NCBI RefSeq assembly: GCF_900156045.1
Contig: NZ_FTMX01000003.1
Coordinates: 62,001-126,000 of the forward strand
Direction: 5' to 3'
DNA from: Peribacillus simplex
Lineage (GTDB): Bacteria > Bacillota > Bacilli > Bacillales > DSM-1321
Length of the DNA: 64,000 nucleotides
Part shown: one piece after another, positions 1 to 8,501 of the stretch
Layout: every line of letters begins with the position of its first letter
How positions within the stretch are numbered: position 1 is the stretch's first letter
Notes under the pieces: model-generated
Told to the model about the DNA's origin: nothing
What the model saw: only the letters and a program-made list of their open reading frames with translations
Databases searched by the model: none
Made by a program: the position numbers and the translations under genes

Positions 1-202
1 TTTTCGGTGTGACCGTTACAGTCGCTTTTGTGCCTTTTGTGTAATTAACAGTAGGAGCTGTAATGATAAATGGTTCAGTCGTGACAGGTTTCTTATTGGA
101 CTCTTTGGCGGATGTCTCCCCTGGTACGGTAAATGGGGCTGCAACCAAACTCACAGCAAGAATCGGGGCAAGCATCTTATTGACATGCATCTTGAACGAC
201 AT
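1..202 (-). CDS. Secreted protein of unknown function, 5' part only
   Basis: The gene runs off the left edge; only the first 67 codons are present. The ATG at 202 has an AGAAGGG ribosome site ten bases upstream. The N-terminus is a typical Sec signal peptide: a short lysine-containing start (MSFKMHVNKM), a hydrophobic stretch (LAPILAVSLVAAPFTV) and a likely cleavage region near ETSAKES. The mature part is Thr/Pro/Lys rich (KPVTTEPFIITAP, KGTKATVTVTPK), as in linkers or Ig-like cell-surface domains. The family cannot be named from this fragment. Confidence 0.7.
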   Translation of the reverse strand, partial: MSFKMHVNKMLAPILAVSLVAAPFTVPGETSAKESNKKPVTTEPFIITAPTVNYTKGTKATVTVTPK

Positions 203-593
203 ACTTCACAACCCTTCTATTTTTTGTAAAATGCTAGAATAATATATCATGATTTTGTCGAATAAACGCCAAAATTTACCGTAATATTACGAATTTTGAA
301 TAAATGGTACTTTTTAACCATTCCCATTTGGAGCCCATAGCTCGTTATACCTTCAATTATGTATATAATCATCATCGAATCCCATTGAATCCTTAGGGAG
401 AAAGTTCCTTTTATTTGGAGGACATAATAAAGTGGGGAAACCACCCTCGTGGCTTCCCCATCAAGCAGTACCTGTCCTATTCAGGCATACAGCTTTTATA
501 TATTTATCTAGAGGAGATAGGAGATGCAGTACTAGATTGATAGAAAATAGATAACTGCCAATATAGCATATCTAACCACGTTGGCTTAGCTGA
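203..593. other. Intergenic region
   Basis: No gene is supported here. It holds the ribosome site of the leftmost gene, the hairpin at 434-459, and an imperfect pairing between TCCTAT near 475 and ATAGGA near 517. A 65-codon minus-strand reading frame at 247-444 has no ribosome site and low-complexity composition and is not called. Confidence 0.6.
434..459 (-). terminator. Hairpin downstream of the OPT transporter gene
   Basis: GGGGAA-A-CCAC pairs with GTGG-C-TTCCCC across a CCTC loop. On the minus strand it is followed by the T-rich ACTTTATTA. It lies about 135 bases past the transporter stop and may end the hydantoinase operon transcript. The T tract is weak. Confidence 0.5.
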
Positions 594-2180
594 TCATTTT
601 CCAGCTTTAAAAATGGAGTTGCAGAAACTGTATATTGCATCACCGGCAATGATACCTGCGGCCATTATCGTCATTTGTTGTTCATATTTACCGTTACTTC
701 TTCTCATAATGATGATTCGTAAGACAATACCTGTCAATACGGCCCATCCCGCAATTGGAGTCAATAAAAGTAGACCAGTAGCAAATAAAATTCCCATTTG
801 CCTTTTTGAACCACCGATTAATTGAAGAATGGCACCTGGGATAGCCCAAATCATTAAGTCTCTTGCAATACCATTCGAAATTCCAGATTCAATAGTTGTT
901 GCATACACAAGGTCAACCGGTGGAATCAGCCCTTGGGAGAAATAGGATTCAAATGACACCACTACGACAATTGCCGCTACGAAAAAACCAACTAAACCGG
1001 CATACAGTTGATTCCGACGCCCTTTTCTTTCAAACTCCATATCTTGGCCATTTCCCCGAAGGATATAACCCGTCTTCAAATCATATCCCAAATCAGCAAA
1101 TGCAACTCCAGTACATGCACTGAATCCCACCAATAATGCCAATGCTTCTGCCGGAAATCCGATTAATATCCCAATGATCAATGTAATGAGTGCTACAGCA
1201 AAAGCAGGGAACCAACCTGCGTGCATGGCTGCAATACCAACAATCAATTCATGGGCAAATGCCGCAACCATTGTAAAAAGGACGAAGCCGATTAACATGC
1301 CAACTGACATTTGCGTGTATATTCCGCCCAAAACTGCCAGCAGGATCGATATGGCAGTATAAGCAATAAAACCATAGCCAAATGCTTGACCCAACTCTTT
1401 GTTAGGTTTAGAGAATTCATCAGCTTGCACTGCCACTTCTTTCTTTTTATTGAAAATCAAAACTATCACTTGAATTAACGCAACAATGCCCGCTCCGATC
1501 ATAAATCCATGAGGGATATACAATTCATTGATATCTATTCCAAACAACGGAACCGAGTAACCTCTCAATAAAAGCCCTATGCCGAACATCGTTAACGCCC
1601 ATATATTCCCTATGAATGCAACACCGAACGCCGACATGGGAATTTTCAAAATGGCACCAATTATTCCAATTCCAATTCCGGTAAGTAAATACTTTGCCCG
1701 GTTCCCGCCTTCATCTCCAGCTTTAATTGCTTCAGCGGTTGCAATCCCTGGTGGCCAGGCTTGTTTTGCAGGGAATACTTTCGTGTCGAACATTTTATAA
1801 AGCAGTAGAGCATCAACAATCATGGCAAGAGTCACACCGATAAACAATGGCATAATTAAATGGTGCATCCCAAGCACATAAGGTATCCCAATTGGTAACA
1901 TCAAACTGCTGGCAGCTCCGAAAGTTGCTGACGAGATAGAAGTTTGCACCAAGTTCTGGCTATGGATTGACTTGAATTTAAATAAAAATTTCAATGGAAT
2001 CCGAGCCAGGATCATGGCGAATACAGCTCCAACGATTGAAGTATTTGCGGAAATACCTAAAGAGGTAATAAGTTGGACACCTATCATGGCCCCAATGACG
2101 GCCATTAATACAATTACAAAAAAAATCGCAGGATTAAATACGGTCGGATGGTTTTTTCCTGTTTGATTTTTATTCGCCAT
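594..2180 (-). CDS. OPT/YSL family oligopeptide-type transporter
   Basis: A 528-residue polytopic membrane protein with a dozen or more hydrophobic segments, of the OPT (oligopeptide transporter) family. Family-like features are a hydrophobic first segment after a short polar N-terminus (MANKNQTGKNHPT) and the WPPGIATAEAI stretch near residue 142, which matches the OPT PxGxAxAE signature. GGGGAG lies seven bases before the ATG. It is the last gene of hyuA-hyuB-iclR-OPT, 29 bases after iclR. The likely job is import of the compound hydrolysed by HyuA/HyuB, such as a peptide-like or cyclic amide substrate; the substrate is inferred from context only. Confidence 0.85.
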   Translation of the reverse strand: MANKNQTGKNHPTVFNPAIFFVIVLMAVIGAMIGVQLITSLGISANTSIVGAVFAMILARIPLKFLFKFKSIHSQNLVQTSISSATFGAASSLMLPIGIPYVLGMHHLIMPLFIGVTLAMIVDALLLYKMFDTKVFPAKQAWPPGIATAEAIKAGDEGGNRAKYLLTGIGIGIIGAILKIPMSAFGVAFIGNIWALTMFGIGLLLRGYSVPLFGIDINELYIPHGFMIGAGIVALIQVIVLIFNKKKEVAVQADEFSKPNKELGQAFGYGFIAYTAISILLAVLGGIYTQMSVGMLIGFVLFTMVAAFAHELIVGIAAMHAGWFPAFAVALITLIIGILIGFPAEALALLVGFSACTGVAFADLGYDLKTGYILRGNGQDMEFERKGRRNQLYAGLVGFFVAAIVVVVSFESYFSQGLIPPVDLVYATTIESGISNGIARDLMIWAIPGAILQLIGGSKRQMGILFATGLLLLTPIAGWAVLTGIVLRIIIMRRSNGKYEQQMTIMAAGIIAGDAIYSFCNSIFKAGK

Positions 2181-2209
2181 TTGATATCTCCCCTATTTGC
2201 GTATTTATA

Positions 2210-2974
2210 TTAATTGTATAAGTTTCCGAACTTATTAAAGTATTGCTGGATGATATCCGTTTTCTTTCTCAGGATTTCCAAAGTCTCGGCAAACCTATCT
2301 TCCGGCATCCTGTAGGAAGGTCCCGCTATCGTCAGTGATCCAATTACTTTGCCTGAGCCATTGAATAGCGGTGTGCCCATCCCAAAGACAGCATCCGAGA
2401 ACTCCCCTTTCGTAAAACTCCAACCTTGTTCTTTGATGACTTTTAAATCTTCCAACAGTTCCCGTTTGTCGGTCATGGTTTTCTCGGTAAAGACTTTCAT
2501 ACCTTTTTTCGTTATTTCCAATTGTTCTTCCTCAGGAAGAAAAGCCATAATTGTTTTACAAGAAGCCCCCACATAAAGGGGGGTGCGTGTACCCACCATT
2601 ACATTAAATTTGATTTGCTGCTCATATTCCGCTATTTCAACAGTTACACCATCATCTCCATCTTTTAGCGTTAGGAAAACCGTTTCATTCACGACGTCCG
2701 CCAATTCCTTCATGACTGGCTGGATAAATTCCGAGAGTTTCATTTTTTGTTTAATCACACTGGAAAACTCTAAAAATTTCAAACCCAATTCATAGTTTTT
2801 TGTACTTTCGTTTTGAATGAGATACCCTTTATTCTCATATGTCTTCAGTATTCGGTGTAAAACGGTATGATTCATCTCCATTTTACGGGCTAAATCTCTT
2901 AATCCCCATTCCGGAGTTTCCGCAGTGAAATAGGACAGCACATCCAGTGCATTCTCCAAAGTTTTTAAAGTCAT
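2210..2974 (-). CDS. IclR family transcriptional regulator
   Basis: 254 residues in the usual IclR layout: an N-terminal winged helix-turn-helix (about residues 5-65, with LRDLARKMEMNHTVLHRILK as the helix-turn-helix core) and a C-terminal effector-binding domain. The latter is recognised by GTRTPLYVGASCKTIMAFLP and the late GSLTIAGPSYRM. The gene lies 16 bases after hyuB and before the transporter, so it probably controls its own operon. The three half-sites upstream of hyuA at 6782-6811 fit an IclR operator. The ligand is probably the pathway substrate or product; whether it represses or activates cannot be told from sequence. Confidence 0.92.
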   Translation of the reverse strand: MTLKTLENALDVLSYFTAETPEWGLRDLARKMEMNHTVLHRILKTYENKGYLIQNESTKNYELGLKFLEFSSVIKQKMKLSEFIQPVMKELADVVNETVFLTLKDGDDGVTVEIAEYEQQIKFNVMVGTRTPLYVGASCKTIMAFLPEEEQLEITKKGMKVFTEKTMTDKRELLEDLKVIKEQGWSFTKGEFSDAVFGMGTPLFNGSGKVIGSLTIAGPSYRMPEDRFAETLEILRKKTDIIQQYFNKFGNLYN

Positions 2975-2990
2975 ATCTCCATCTCCCTAG

Positions 2991-4718
2991 CTACTGGCGT
3001 ATTTCTGTATAGCCGATTATGCTATCGTATTTATCATTTACTATGACCCCGAATTTTTCTTTTGCTTGTTCAACTGTGATATAACCGTTCTTGACATCCC
3101 TTAACACAGCCTGTTCATCCCTTTTAGCAGGATCCCCATATCCTCCACCAGTGGCAGTGACCAGTTGGATTGTATCTCCTTTATCCAATTTCAATCTTGA
3201 CGTGACACCAAAGGGCCCGATGACCTCACCGTTTTCTTTATGGATTTTTATATAGCTTGATGATCCGTTTTCTCCTTTATTCATTCCCCAAGGCTGAAAT
3301 TGATGTCTTCCAAAACTAACCGTCAGTTCTTGGCCATCACTTAAAGTTTTATACGATCGTATTACACCTGAACCGCCAATATGCTGCCCCGCTCCTTCTC
3401 CATCACATCTAAGTCCATAGTTTTCAACTCTCACTCCATACCTGGCTTCCGCTATTTCAATCGGCATATTGTATGTCTCACCGTTACCCATACAAAATTG
3501 TCCTCTTTGACCATCTTGGCTTTCACCTGCTCCCCATCCACCTAAAGTAGGTTCAACAATAAGGAACGGCTCTTTTGTCTCAGGTTTTTTTCCAGACAAT
3601 AAAAATGAGCAGACAGATAAAAGATGGCCGGAAGTTAAGCGGTCGGGAAGCAATGGAGCTAATGCTTTCCAAATCAGTTCTGCACCGCCGATTCGCGCTT
3701 CGAAGTTCATCGATACTGGCGATGGCCTTGTTGCAGAAACAATTGAATGATCATCAGTGATGATTCTCAGTGGTTTGAATAGGCCCTCATTGACATTGAA
3801 CTTCGGTCTGATGATTGCTAAAAACATGACCCTGACACTGGATAGCAAGCCATAATAAGAACAATTAACGGGGTTCATCACTTGTTGATGGGAGCCTCTG
3901 AAATCACAGATGAATTCGTCGTCCGTAATCGTAACCTTCACTTTTATAGGATATGGCCCTCCTTTTGAAGGATCACCCTCGATGAAATCTTGGGCTTCAA
4001 AAGTTCCTTTTGGCAGTTCCCCCAACTCTTTCAATGAATATTTTTCCGCCTGTTCAATCAGGTTATCCATCGTGGAGGACACGGTACTTTTTCCATATTT
4101 CGTGCAAAGTTCTTTCATTCTTTTTTCACCAGTTCTAAGCGCAGCCACTTGCGCCCACATATCTCCAAGAGATAATTGAGGCAATCTCACATTTGTAGCA
4201 ATCATTTCTATAATGCCTTCATTCACTTTTCCAGCTTCAAAGAGTTTGATACCAGGCATTTGCAATCCTTCTTGATAAATCTCAGTTGAATTATTGGTAA
4301 AGGAACCGGGATCTTTTCCTCCCACTTCTGTCCAATGTCCTTTATTGGCCGAGAAAGCAATAAGCTCACCTTCAAAATATATCGGCATCACAAGACCGAC
4401 ATCCGACAAATGTGATCCCCCGCCTACATATGGATCATTTATGATGATGATGTCTCCTTCTGACAATTTGTTTCCATCATCATATTTATCAAGTATGTGC
4501 TGAACCATCGGACTTAGCATGCCGATAAAACTAGTGACACCGTTTCCTTGGCTGATTAAGTTCCCTTTTGCATCGGTCAGGCCACACGCATAATCCAATA
4601 CTTCGTAAAACATCGGGCTCATAGAAGTTCTTGCCAAAGCGATGAACATCTCTTCACCGATGGACAGCAGTGAATCCTTGATAACTTCTAAAGCAAACGG
4701 ATTGGCAGTTTTCATCAT
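2991..4718 (-). CDS. hyuB: Hydantoinase B/oxoprolinase family protein
   Basis: 575 residues, the usual length for HyuB. The family start NPFALEVIKDSLLSIGEEM, the SQGNGVTSFIG region and the C-terminal glycine-rich ATGGGYGDP stretch are all present. HyuB pairs with HyuA for ATP-dependent opening of hydantoin or 5-oxoproline rings; acetone carboxylases and N-methylhydantoinases are relatives. Its ATG overlaps the hyuA stop in a TAATG junction, which implies coupled translation and a complex. GGGGTG precedes the start. The exact ring substrate cannot be assigned from sequence. Confidence 0.9.
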   Translation of the reverse strand: MMKTANPFALEVIKDSLLSIGEEMFIALARTSMSPMFYEVLDYACGLTDAKGNLISQGNGVTSFIGMLSPMVQHILDKYDDGNKLSEGDIIIINDPYVGGGSHLSDVGLVMPIYFEGELIAFSANKGHWTEVGGKDPGSFTNNSTEIYQEGLQMPGIKLFEAGKVNEGIIEMIATNVRLPQLSLGDMWAQVAALRTGEKRMKELCTKYGKSTVSSTMDNLIEQAEKYSLKELGELPKGTFEAQDFIEGDPSKGGPYPIKVKVTITDDEFICDFRGSHQQVMNPVNCSYYGLLSSVRVMFLAIIRPKFNVNEGLFKPLRIITDDHSIVSATRPSPVSMNFEARIGGAELIWKALAPLLPDRLTSGHLLSVCSFLLSGKKPETKEPFLIVEPTLGGWGAGESQDGQRGQFCMGNGETYNMPIEIAEARYGVRVENYGLRCDGEGAGQHIGGSGVIRSYKTLSDGQELTVSFGRHQFQPWGMNKGENGSSSYIKIHKENGEVIGPFGVTSRLKLDKGDTIQLVTATGGGYGDPAKRDEQAVLRDVKNGYITVEQAKEKFGVIVNDKYDSIIGYTEIRQ

Positions 4719-6763
4719 TATTTCACCCCAGTTTCAATGATTAAATTTCCATAAGCATCAACAGATAATTTTTGCCCTTCCATAACGACAGTGGAAGCGG
4801 ATTGTTCTTCGACAATTGCCGGCCCGGTCACTTCATGTCCTCTGGCCAATTTTTTCCGTTCGTATACAGGGGTACGACACCATCCGGCCTGATTGAAAAA
4901 TACATTTCGCTCTTCAATTTTTGCATCCTCCACAGCCGATTCACTTTCTTTCATTTCAGAGATGACGGGTTTGTCCACTATACCGAAACTGGTGAGATGC
5001 AAATTAACGATTTCAATTGCACTTTCCGGTAAGTTGAACGAATATACTTGTTCATGCATTTGATGGAATTGATGGATGATGTCCGCTATAGCTTGATCAT
5101 TCCATTCCCCATTCGGGACAGGAACTTTCACCGTATGCTCTTGGCCGATATACCTTAAATCTGCGAATCGGCTGAATATAATCTTCCCGTCATCCACATT
5201 CTCTTTAGCAAATTGTCTTTTGGAATTGAGCTCCATATCTTCCCATTTCAGATTCATTTCCGTTAAATCCAAGGTATTCAGCAATTTTATATAGGTATGG
5301 ATATAATCATGCCGTAAATCTGTCATCAACATGCCCCAAGCGGAGAAAACTGATGAAGCCAATGGAATGACCACTTTTTTCACTCCAAGGTCTCTGGCAA
5401 GTTCTGCCGCATGCATTGGGCCTCCGCCACCGAATGCCAACAATGTAAAATCTTGTGGATCATATCCTTTTCTCACTGATATAAGCTTTAATGCGTTAAG
5501 CATATTTGAATTCGCGATATCGATGATTCCGAGAGCCCCTTCTTCAGTGGATGTTTGAAATGGCTTAGCGACATTTTCATCAATTGCCGCTTTTACTTTT
5601 TCCATGTCCACCTCGTAATCGAAGTTTTTCCCTGAAAGCCTCCCAACAAACAAATTCGCATCTGTCGTAGTCGGCAGTGTCCCGCCTTGTCCGTATGCCA
5701 CAGGGCCCGGTAATGAGCCTGCCGATTGGGGCCCCACTTTCAAAGAGCCGATTTCATCAATCCAAGCTATGGAACCGCCGCCATTTCCAATTTCAACAAT
5801 ATCGACGACTGGCACTTTAATCGGGTATCCTGCTGTTTTTTCGGACTTTTCAATGTAATAGTTCGTTGACACTTTCACTTCACCGTCACTGATTAATGAA
5901 CACTTTGCAGTTGTTCCGCCTATATCAAAAGCGATGATATTCTCTTCACCGATCATTTTCCCTAAAATGGCGGCACCGAAAATCCCAGCTACCGGCCCTG
6001 ACTCAACCATGTTGATTGGAATGTTTTTCGCATTTTCGAATGTCGTGACACCGCCATTGGATTGCATGATGTATCGGTTCTCTTTGATGTTAAAATCACT
6101 TAACTTATTCGATAGATTGTCAATGTATGAATTCGCAGTCGGTTTAACGTATGCATTCAGCACCGTCGTATTCGTCCTTTCATACTCACGCCATTCTTTA
6201 GTGATATCACTAGAAACGCTGACAGATACTTCAGGCCACAAATCCTCCACGATTTTAAGCGCTTTCATTTCATGCTCGGGATTCAGGTAAGAATGCAAAA
6301 AGCAAATGGCGATTGCTTCAACCTGTTCCTCCTTAAAATACTTTATCGCTTTTTCAATATCGTCTTGAACCAACGAAGTAACGACGTTTCCTTTGTAATC
6401 CAACCGTTCTGTCACTTCTAGACGCAAATGCCTTTCCACAAAGGCCTCTGGTTTTTTATATTTAAAGTTGTATAAATCCGGGCGGTTTCCTCGAGCAATT
6501 TCCAAGACATCTTTAGTTCCCTTTGTCGTAAGTAATCCTACTTTTACACCTTTTCTTTCGGTTAATGCATTAATCACCACGGTAGATCCATGAATGAACA
6601 TGTCGATATTCTCTACGCTGACCCCACTTTGTTTAATTACGTCAATTACGCCATTCTCAAACTGGGGCGGAGTTGTGTGTGATTTGGCATATCCAAATTC
6701 CCCATTGTCATCCACATATACTAAATCAGTGAACGTTCCACCGATATCTGTTGCAATCCTCAT
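4718..6763 (-). CDS. hyuA: Hydantoinase A/oxoprolinase family protein
   Basis: 681 residues and full length. The N-terminal phosphate-binding motif DIGGTFTD (residues 6-13) and a second actin-fold phosphate loop, AFDIGGTTAKCSLI, place it in the HyuA/acetone carboxylase beta/5-oxoprolinase ATPase family. It supplies the ATP-using half of the HyuA-HyuB ring-opening enzyme in the cytoplasm. It is the first gene of the operon, with GGGGGAAG eight bases before the ATG, a sigma-A promoter at 6821-6849 and a palindromic operator between promoter and start. Expression is therefore probably switched by the operon's IclR protein. Confidence 0.9.
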   Translation of the reverse strand: MRIATDIGGTFTDLVYVDDNGEFGYAKSHTTPPQFENGVIDVIKQSGVSVENIDMFIHGSTVVINALTERKGVKVGLLTTKGTKDVLEIARGNRPDLYNFKYKKPEAFVERHLRLEVTERLDYKGNVVTSLVQDDIEKAIKYFKEEQVEAIAICFLHSYLNPEHEMKALKIVEDLWPEVSVSVSSDITKEWREYERTNTTVLNAYVKPTANSYIDNLSNKLSDFNIKENRYIMQSNGGVTTFENAKNIPINMVESGPVAGIFGAAILGKMIGEENIIAFDIGGTTAKCSLISDGEVKVSTNYYIEKSEKTAGYPIKVPVVDIVEIGNGGGSIAWIDEIGSLKVGPQSAGSLPGPVAYGQGGTLPTTTDANLFVGRLSGKNFDYEVDMEKVKAAIDENVAKPFQTSTEEGALGIIDIANSNMLNALKLISVRKGYDPQDFTLLAFGGGGPMHAAELARDLGVKKVVIPLASSVFSAWGMLMTDLRHDYIHTYIKLLNTLDLTEMNLKWEDMELNSKRQFAKENVDDGKIIFSRFADLRYIGQEHTVKVPVPNGEWNDQAIADIIHQFHQMHEQVYSFNLPESAIEIVNLHLTSFGIVDKPVISEMKESESAVEDAKIEERNVFFNQAGWCRTPVYERKKLARGHEVTGPAIVEEQSASTVVMEGQKLSVDAYGNLIIETGVK

Positions 6764-6781
6764 GCAATCTTCCCCCTTTTT

Positions 6782-6811
6782 GTGGTTCTATAATAGAACC
6801 ACTGGTTCTTA
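6782..6811. promoter_or_regulatory. Three-half-site operator of the hyu operon
   Basis: A perfect palindrome has arms GTGGTTCTA (6782-6790) and TAGAACCAC (6794-6802) around TAA. A third copy of the half-site, TGGTTCTT, follows directly at 6803-6810. The site covers roughly +3 to +33 of the predicted transcript. A palindrome plus one direct repeat is the arrangement known for PcaU/PobR-type IclR regulators. Binding by the downstream IclR protein is inferred. Confidence 0.65.
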
Positions 6812-6820
6812 ACTAGAAAT

Positions 6821-6849
6821 ATATTAATTTAACAAGTTAGAATTGTCAA
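6821..6849 (-). promoter_or_regulatory. Sigma-A promoter of the hyu operon
   Basis: Read on the minus strand, TTGACA (6849-6844) is separated by exactly 17 bases from TAATAT (6826-6821). Transcription should begin near 6814, just ahead of the operator and about 50 bases before the hyuA ATG. Confidence 0.75.
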
Positions 6850-7288
6850 ACTATTTATTATTCATTCTTTTTTGGCTATTAAAACTTCCCTTGTATCTTC
6901 GAAAAAAACCTTATATCAACCTTCCGACTGCCTCTAGCTGTGGGAAAAACCGAACTATCACCCGGACACTATAAAAAGAACTTGATTCAGGCATTATCTA
7001 AGGAAAAATAAGAATGGCCTATGCCCGCTTGAGGAAAATTGGCAAGGCAGGTGACCCCAATAGATTTTCTAAGAGAATTTTAAAAAACTCGAAGTTGGAT
7101 AAGAGAGCGATAGTAATGTAGCATATCCTAAGCTGGTCGGGCTGATAATATGGAAATGCGGTCTGGGCACGCGGGGCGTTTCGCTGAAAAAGGGGAGAAC
7201 TGAAAAATTCGGCGCCTGACTCCAAAGAACTTGGGGACAGGGCAGCCGAATTGATGGAATTTTATTTATTTCAAATCAAAACGGCAGT
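6850..7288. other. Intergenic region with no convincing gene
   Basis: About 440 bases without a supported gene. The minus-strand frame at 7019-7225 lacks a ribosome site and resembles no family known to me. GGCGCCTGACTCCAAAGAAC followed by TTGGGGACAGG near 7210-7240 resembles short GGGGACAGG-type intergenic repeats seen in other Bacillaceae, but there is no second copy here to confirm it. Confidence 0.4.
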
Positions 7289-8485
7289 CTATCTTTCCTT
7301 CTTTTTTTGTAAAGATTTAATGTATGAAACGGCCGAGTCGATTTCCTCTTCAGTGTTAAAATAGTGAGGGGACAGCCTTGCCATTTTATCAATACCATAT
7401 TGTTGAAGCAGCGCGTTCGCCATGAAGGTGCCGGATTCAATAATGATCTTTTTCTCTTCTAAATAACCTGTAATTCTATCCGGATGAAGTCCCTTTACAT
7501 TAAATGGAATGATGCCCAGCCGATTTTTGATATCTAGAGGTCCGTAGATGGAGATTCCCTCTATAGTGGAAAATTGATTAACAGCATACTCTGTTAATGC
7601 TGCCACTTTTTTAAATATATTTTCCAGACCTATATTTTGAGCATAATCGACGGCTGCGCCCAGCCCAAGTATGGAAGGAACAATCGGGCATCCCGCCTCA
7701 ACTCTTTTGGCGGTTGATGAATGGTTATAGTCATTCGTTTCAAAATCCCAAGTGGTTCCTCCCCAGCCAATTAAAGTAGGTTCAATGGAATCCACCAACG
7801 ATTCTCTAATATACAATATCCCTGATCCTTCGGGACCTCTCAGCCATTTCCGTCCACAAGCTGTCAGAAAATCACAATCAAGCTCTTTAACATCAATAGG
7901 AACCAATCCTAGGGTTTGAGATGCATTGATAAGAGTTAACGCATCATTTTCTTTTGCGAGTTTACATATTTTTTCTACTTCCTGTAGCGCTCCAGAAGCA
8001 TTAGGTAAATGGGAAACGGTTATAAGCTTGGTCCGTTTTGTAATTTGCTTTGCTATTAAATCCACATCAATAACACCTGATTTATCAGTCTCGATAATCC
8101 TTAAGCTGACCTTTCTTTTATCTCTTAATTTCAGCCAAGGTGTATAATTACTATGAAATTCAATGTCAGCAAGAATTATTTCATCTCCTTCTTCCCACGG
8201 AAGTCCATTTGCAACGAAATTAATGCCTTCTGTCCCGTTTTTTACAAAAGCAATTTCCGATGCCTTAGCTCCAATGAAGCTTCCTGCCTTTACTCTTGTT
8301 TCATCTATCTTTTGATAAACCTCTTTTCTAAATGCAGGCAAGTATGGACCTAAACTAGCTGTCTTTTGTAAATAATCTATGATCGCATTAACAACTTGTC
8401 GAGGTGGGGGAGATGCAGCGGCTGTATTCATATAAATGTAATTCTCGTGAAAAGGATTATCCTTTTGAATCTGTTCAATATCCAT
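7289..8485 (-). CDS. Class V aminotransferase family PLP enzyme (cysteine desulfurase-like fold)
   Basis: 398 residues from the ATG at 8485, which is placed nine bases after GGGAGGGG; the ATG at 8494 abuts the ribosome site. The fold is that of class V aminotransferases. It has the cofactor-stacking histidine in IEFHSNY (H111), the NASQTLG segment, and the Schiff-base lysine in CGRKWLRGPEGSG (K213). The residue that normally salt-bridges the pyridine nitrogen is Asn187 rather than Asp (LINASQ for the usual VDxxQ). It follows the M24 peptidase gene with a short gap, so the two are probably co-transcribed. Reaction and substrate are unknown; cysteine or selenocysteine lyase-like activity is only one possibility. 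Confidence 0.82.
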   Translation of the reverse strand: MDIEQIQKDNPFHENYIYMNTAAASPPPRQVVNAIIDYLQKTASLGPYLPAFRKEVYQKIDETRVKAGSFIGAKASEIAFVKNGTEGINFVANGLPWEEGDEIILADIEFHSNYTPWLKLRDKRKVSLRIIETDKSGVIDVDLIAKQITKRTKLITVSHLPNASGALQEVEKICKLAKENDALTLINASQTLGLVPIDVKELDCDFLTACGRKWLRGPEGSGILYIRESLVDSIEPTLIGWGGTTWDFETNDYNHSSTAKRVEAGCPIVPSILGLGAAVDYAQNIGLENIFKKVAALTEYAVNQFSTIEGISIYGPLDIKNRLGIIPFNVKGLHPDRITGYLEEKKIIIESGTFMANALLQQYGIDKMARLSPHYFNTEEEIDSAVSYIKSLQKKKER

Positions 8486-8501
8486 ACTCGGCATCCCCTC
8501 C

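Noticed and set aside
7019-7225. 68-codon minus-strand reading frame
   Set aside because: No ribosome site, no recognised domain, and composition unlike neighbouring genes.
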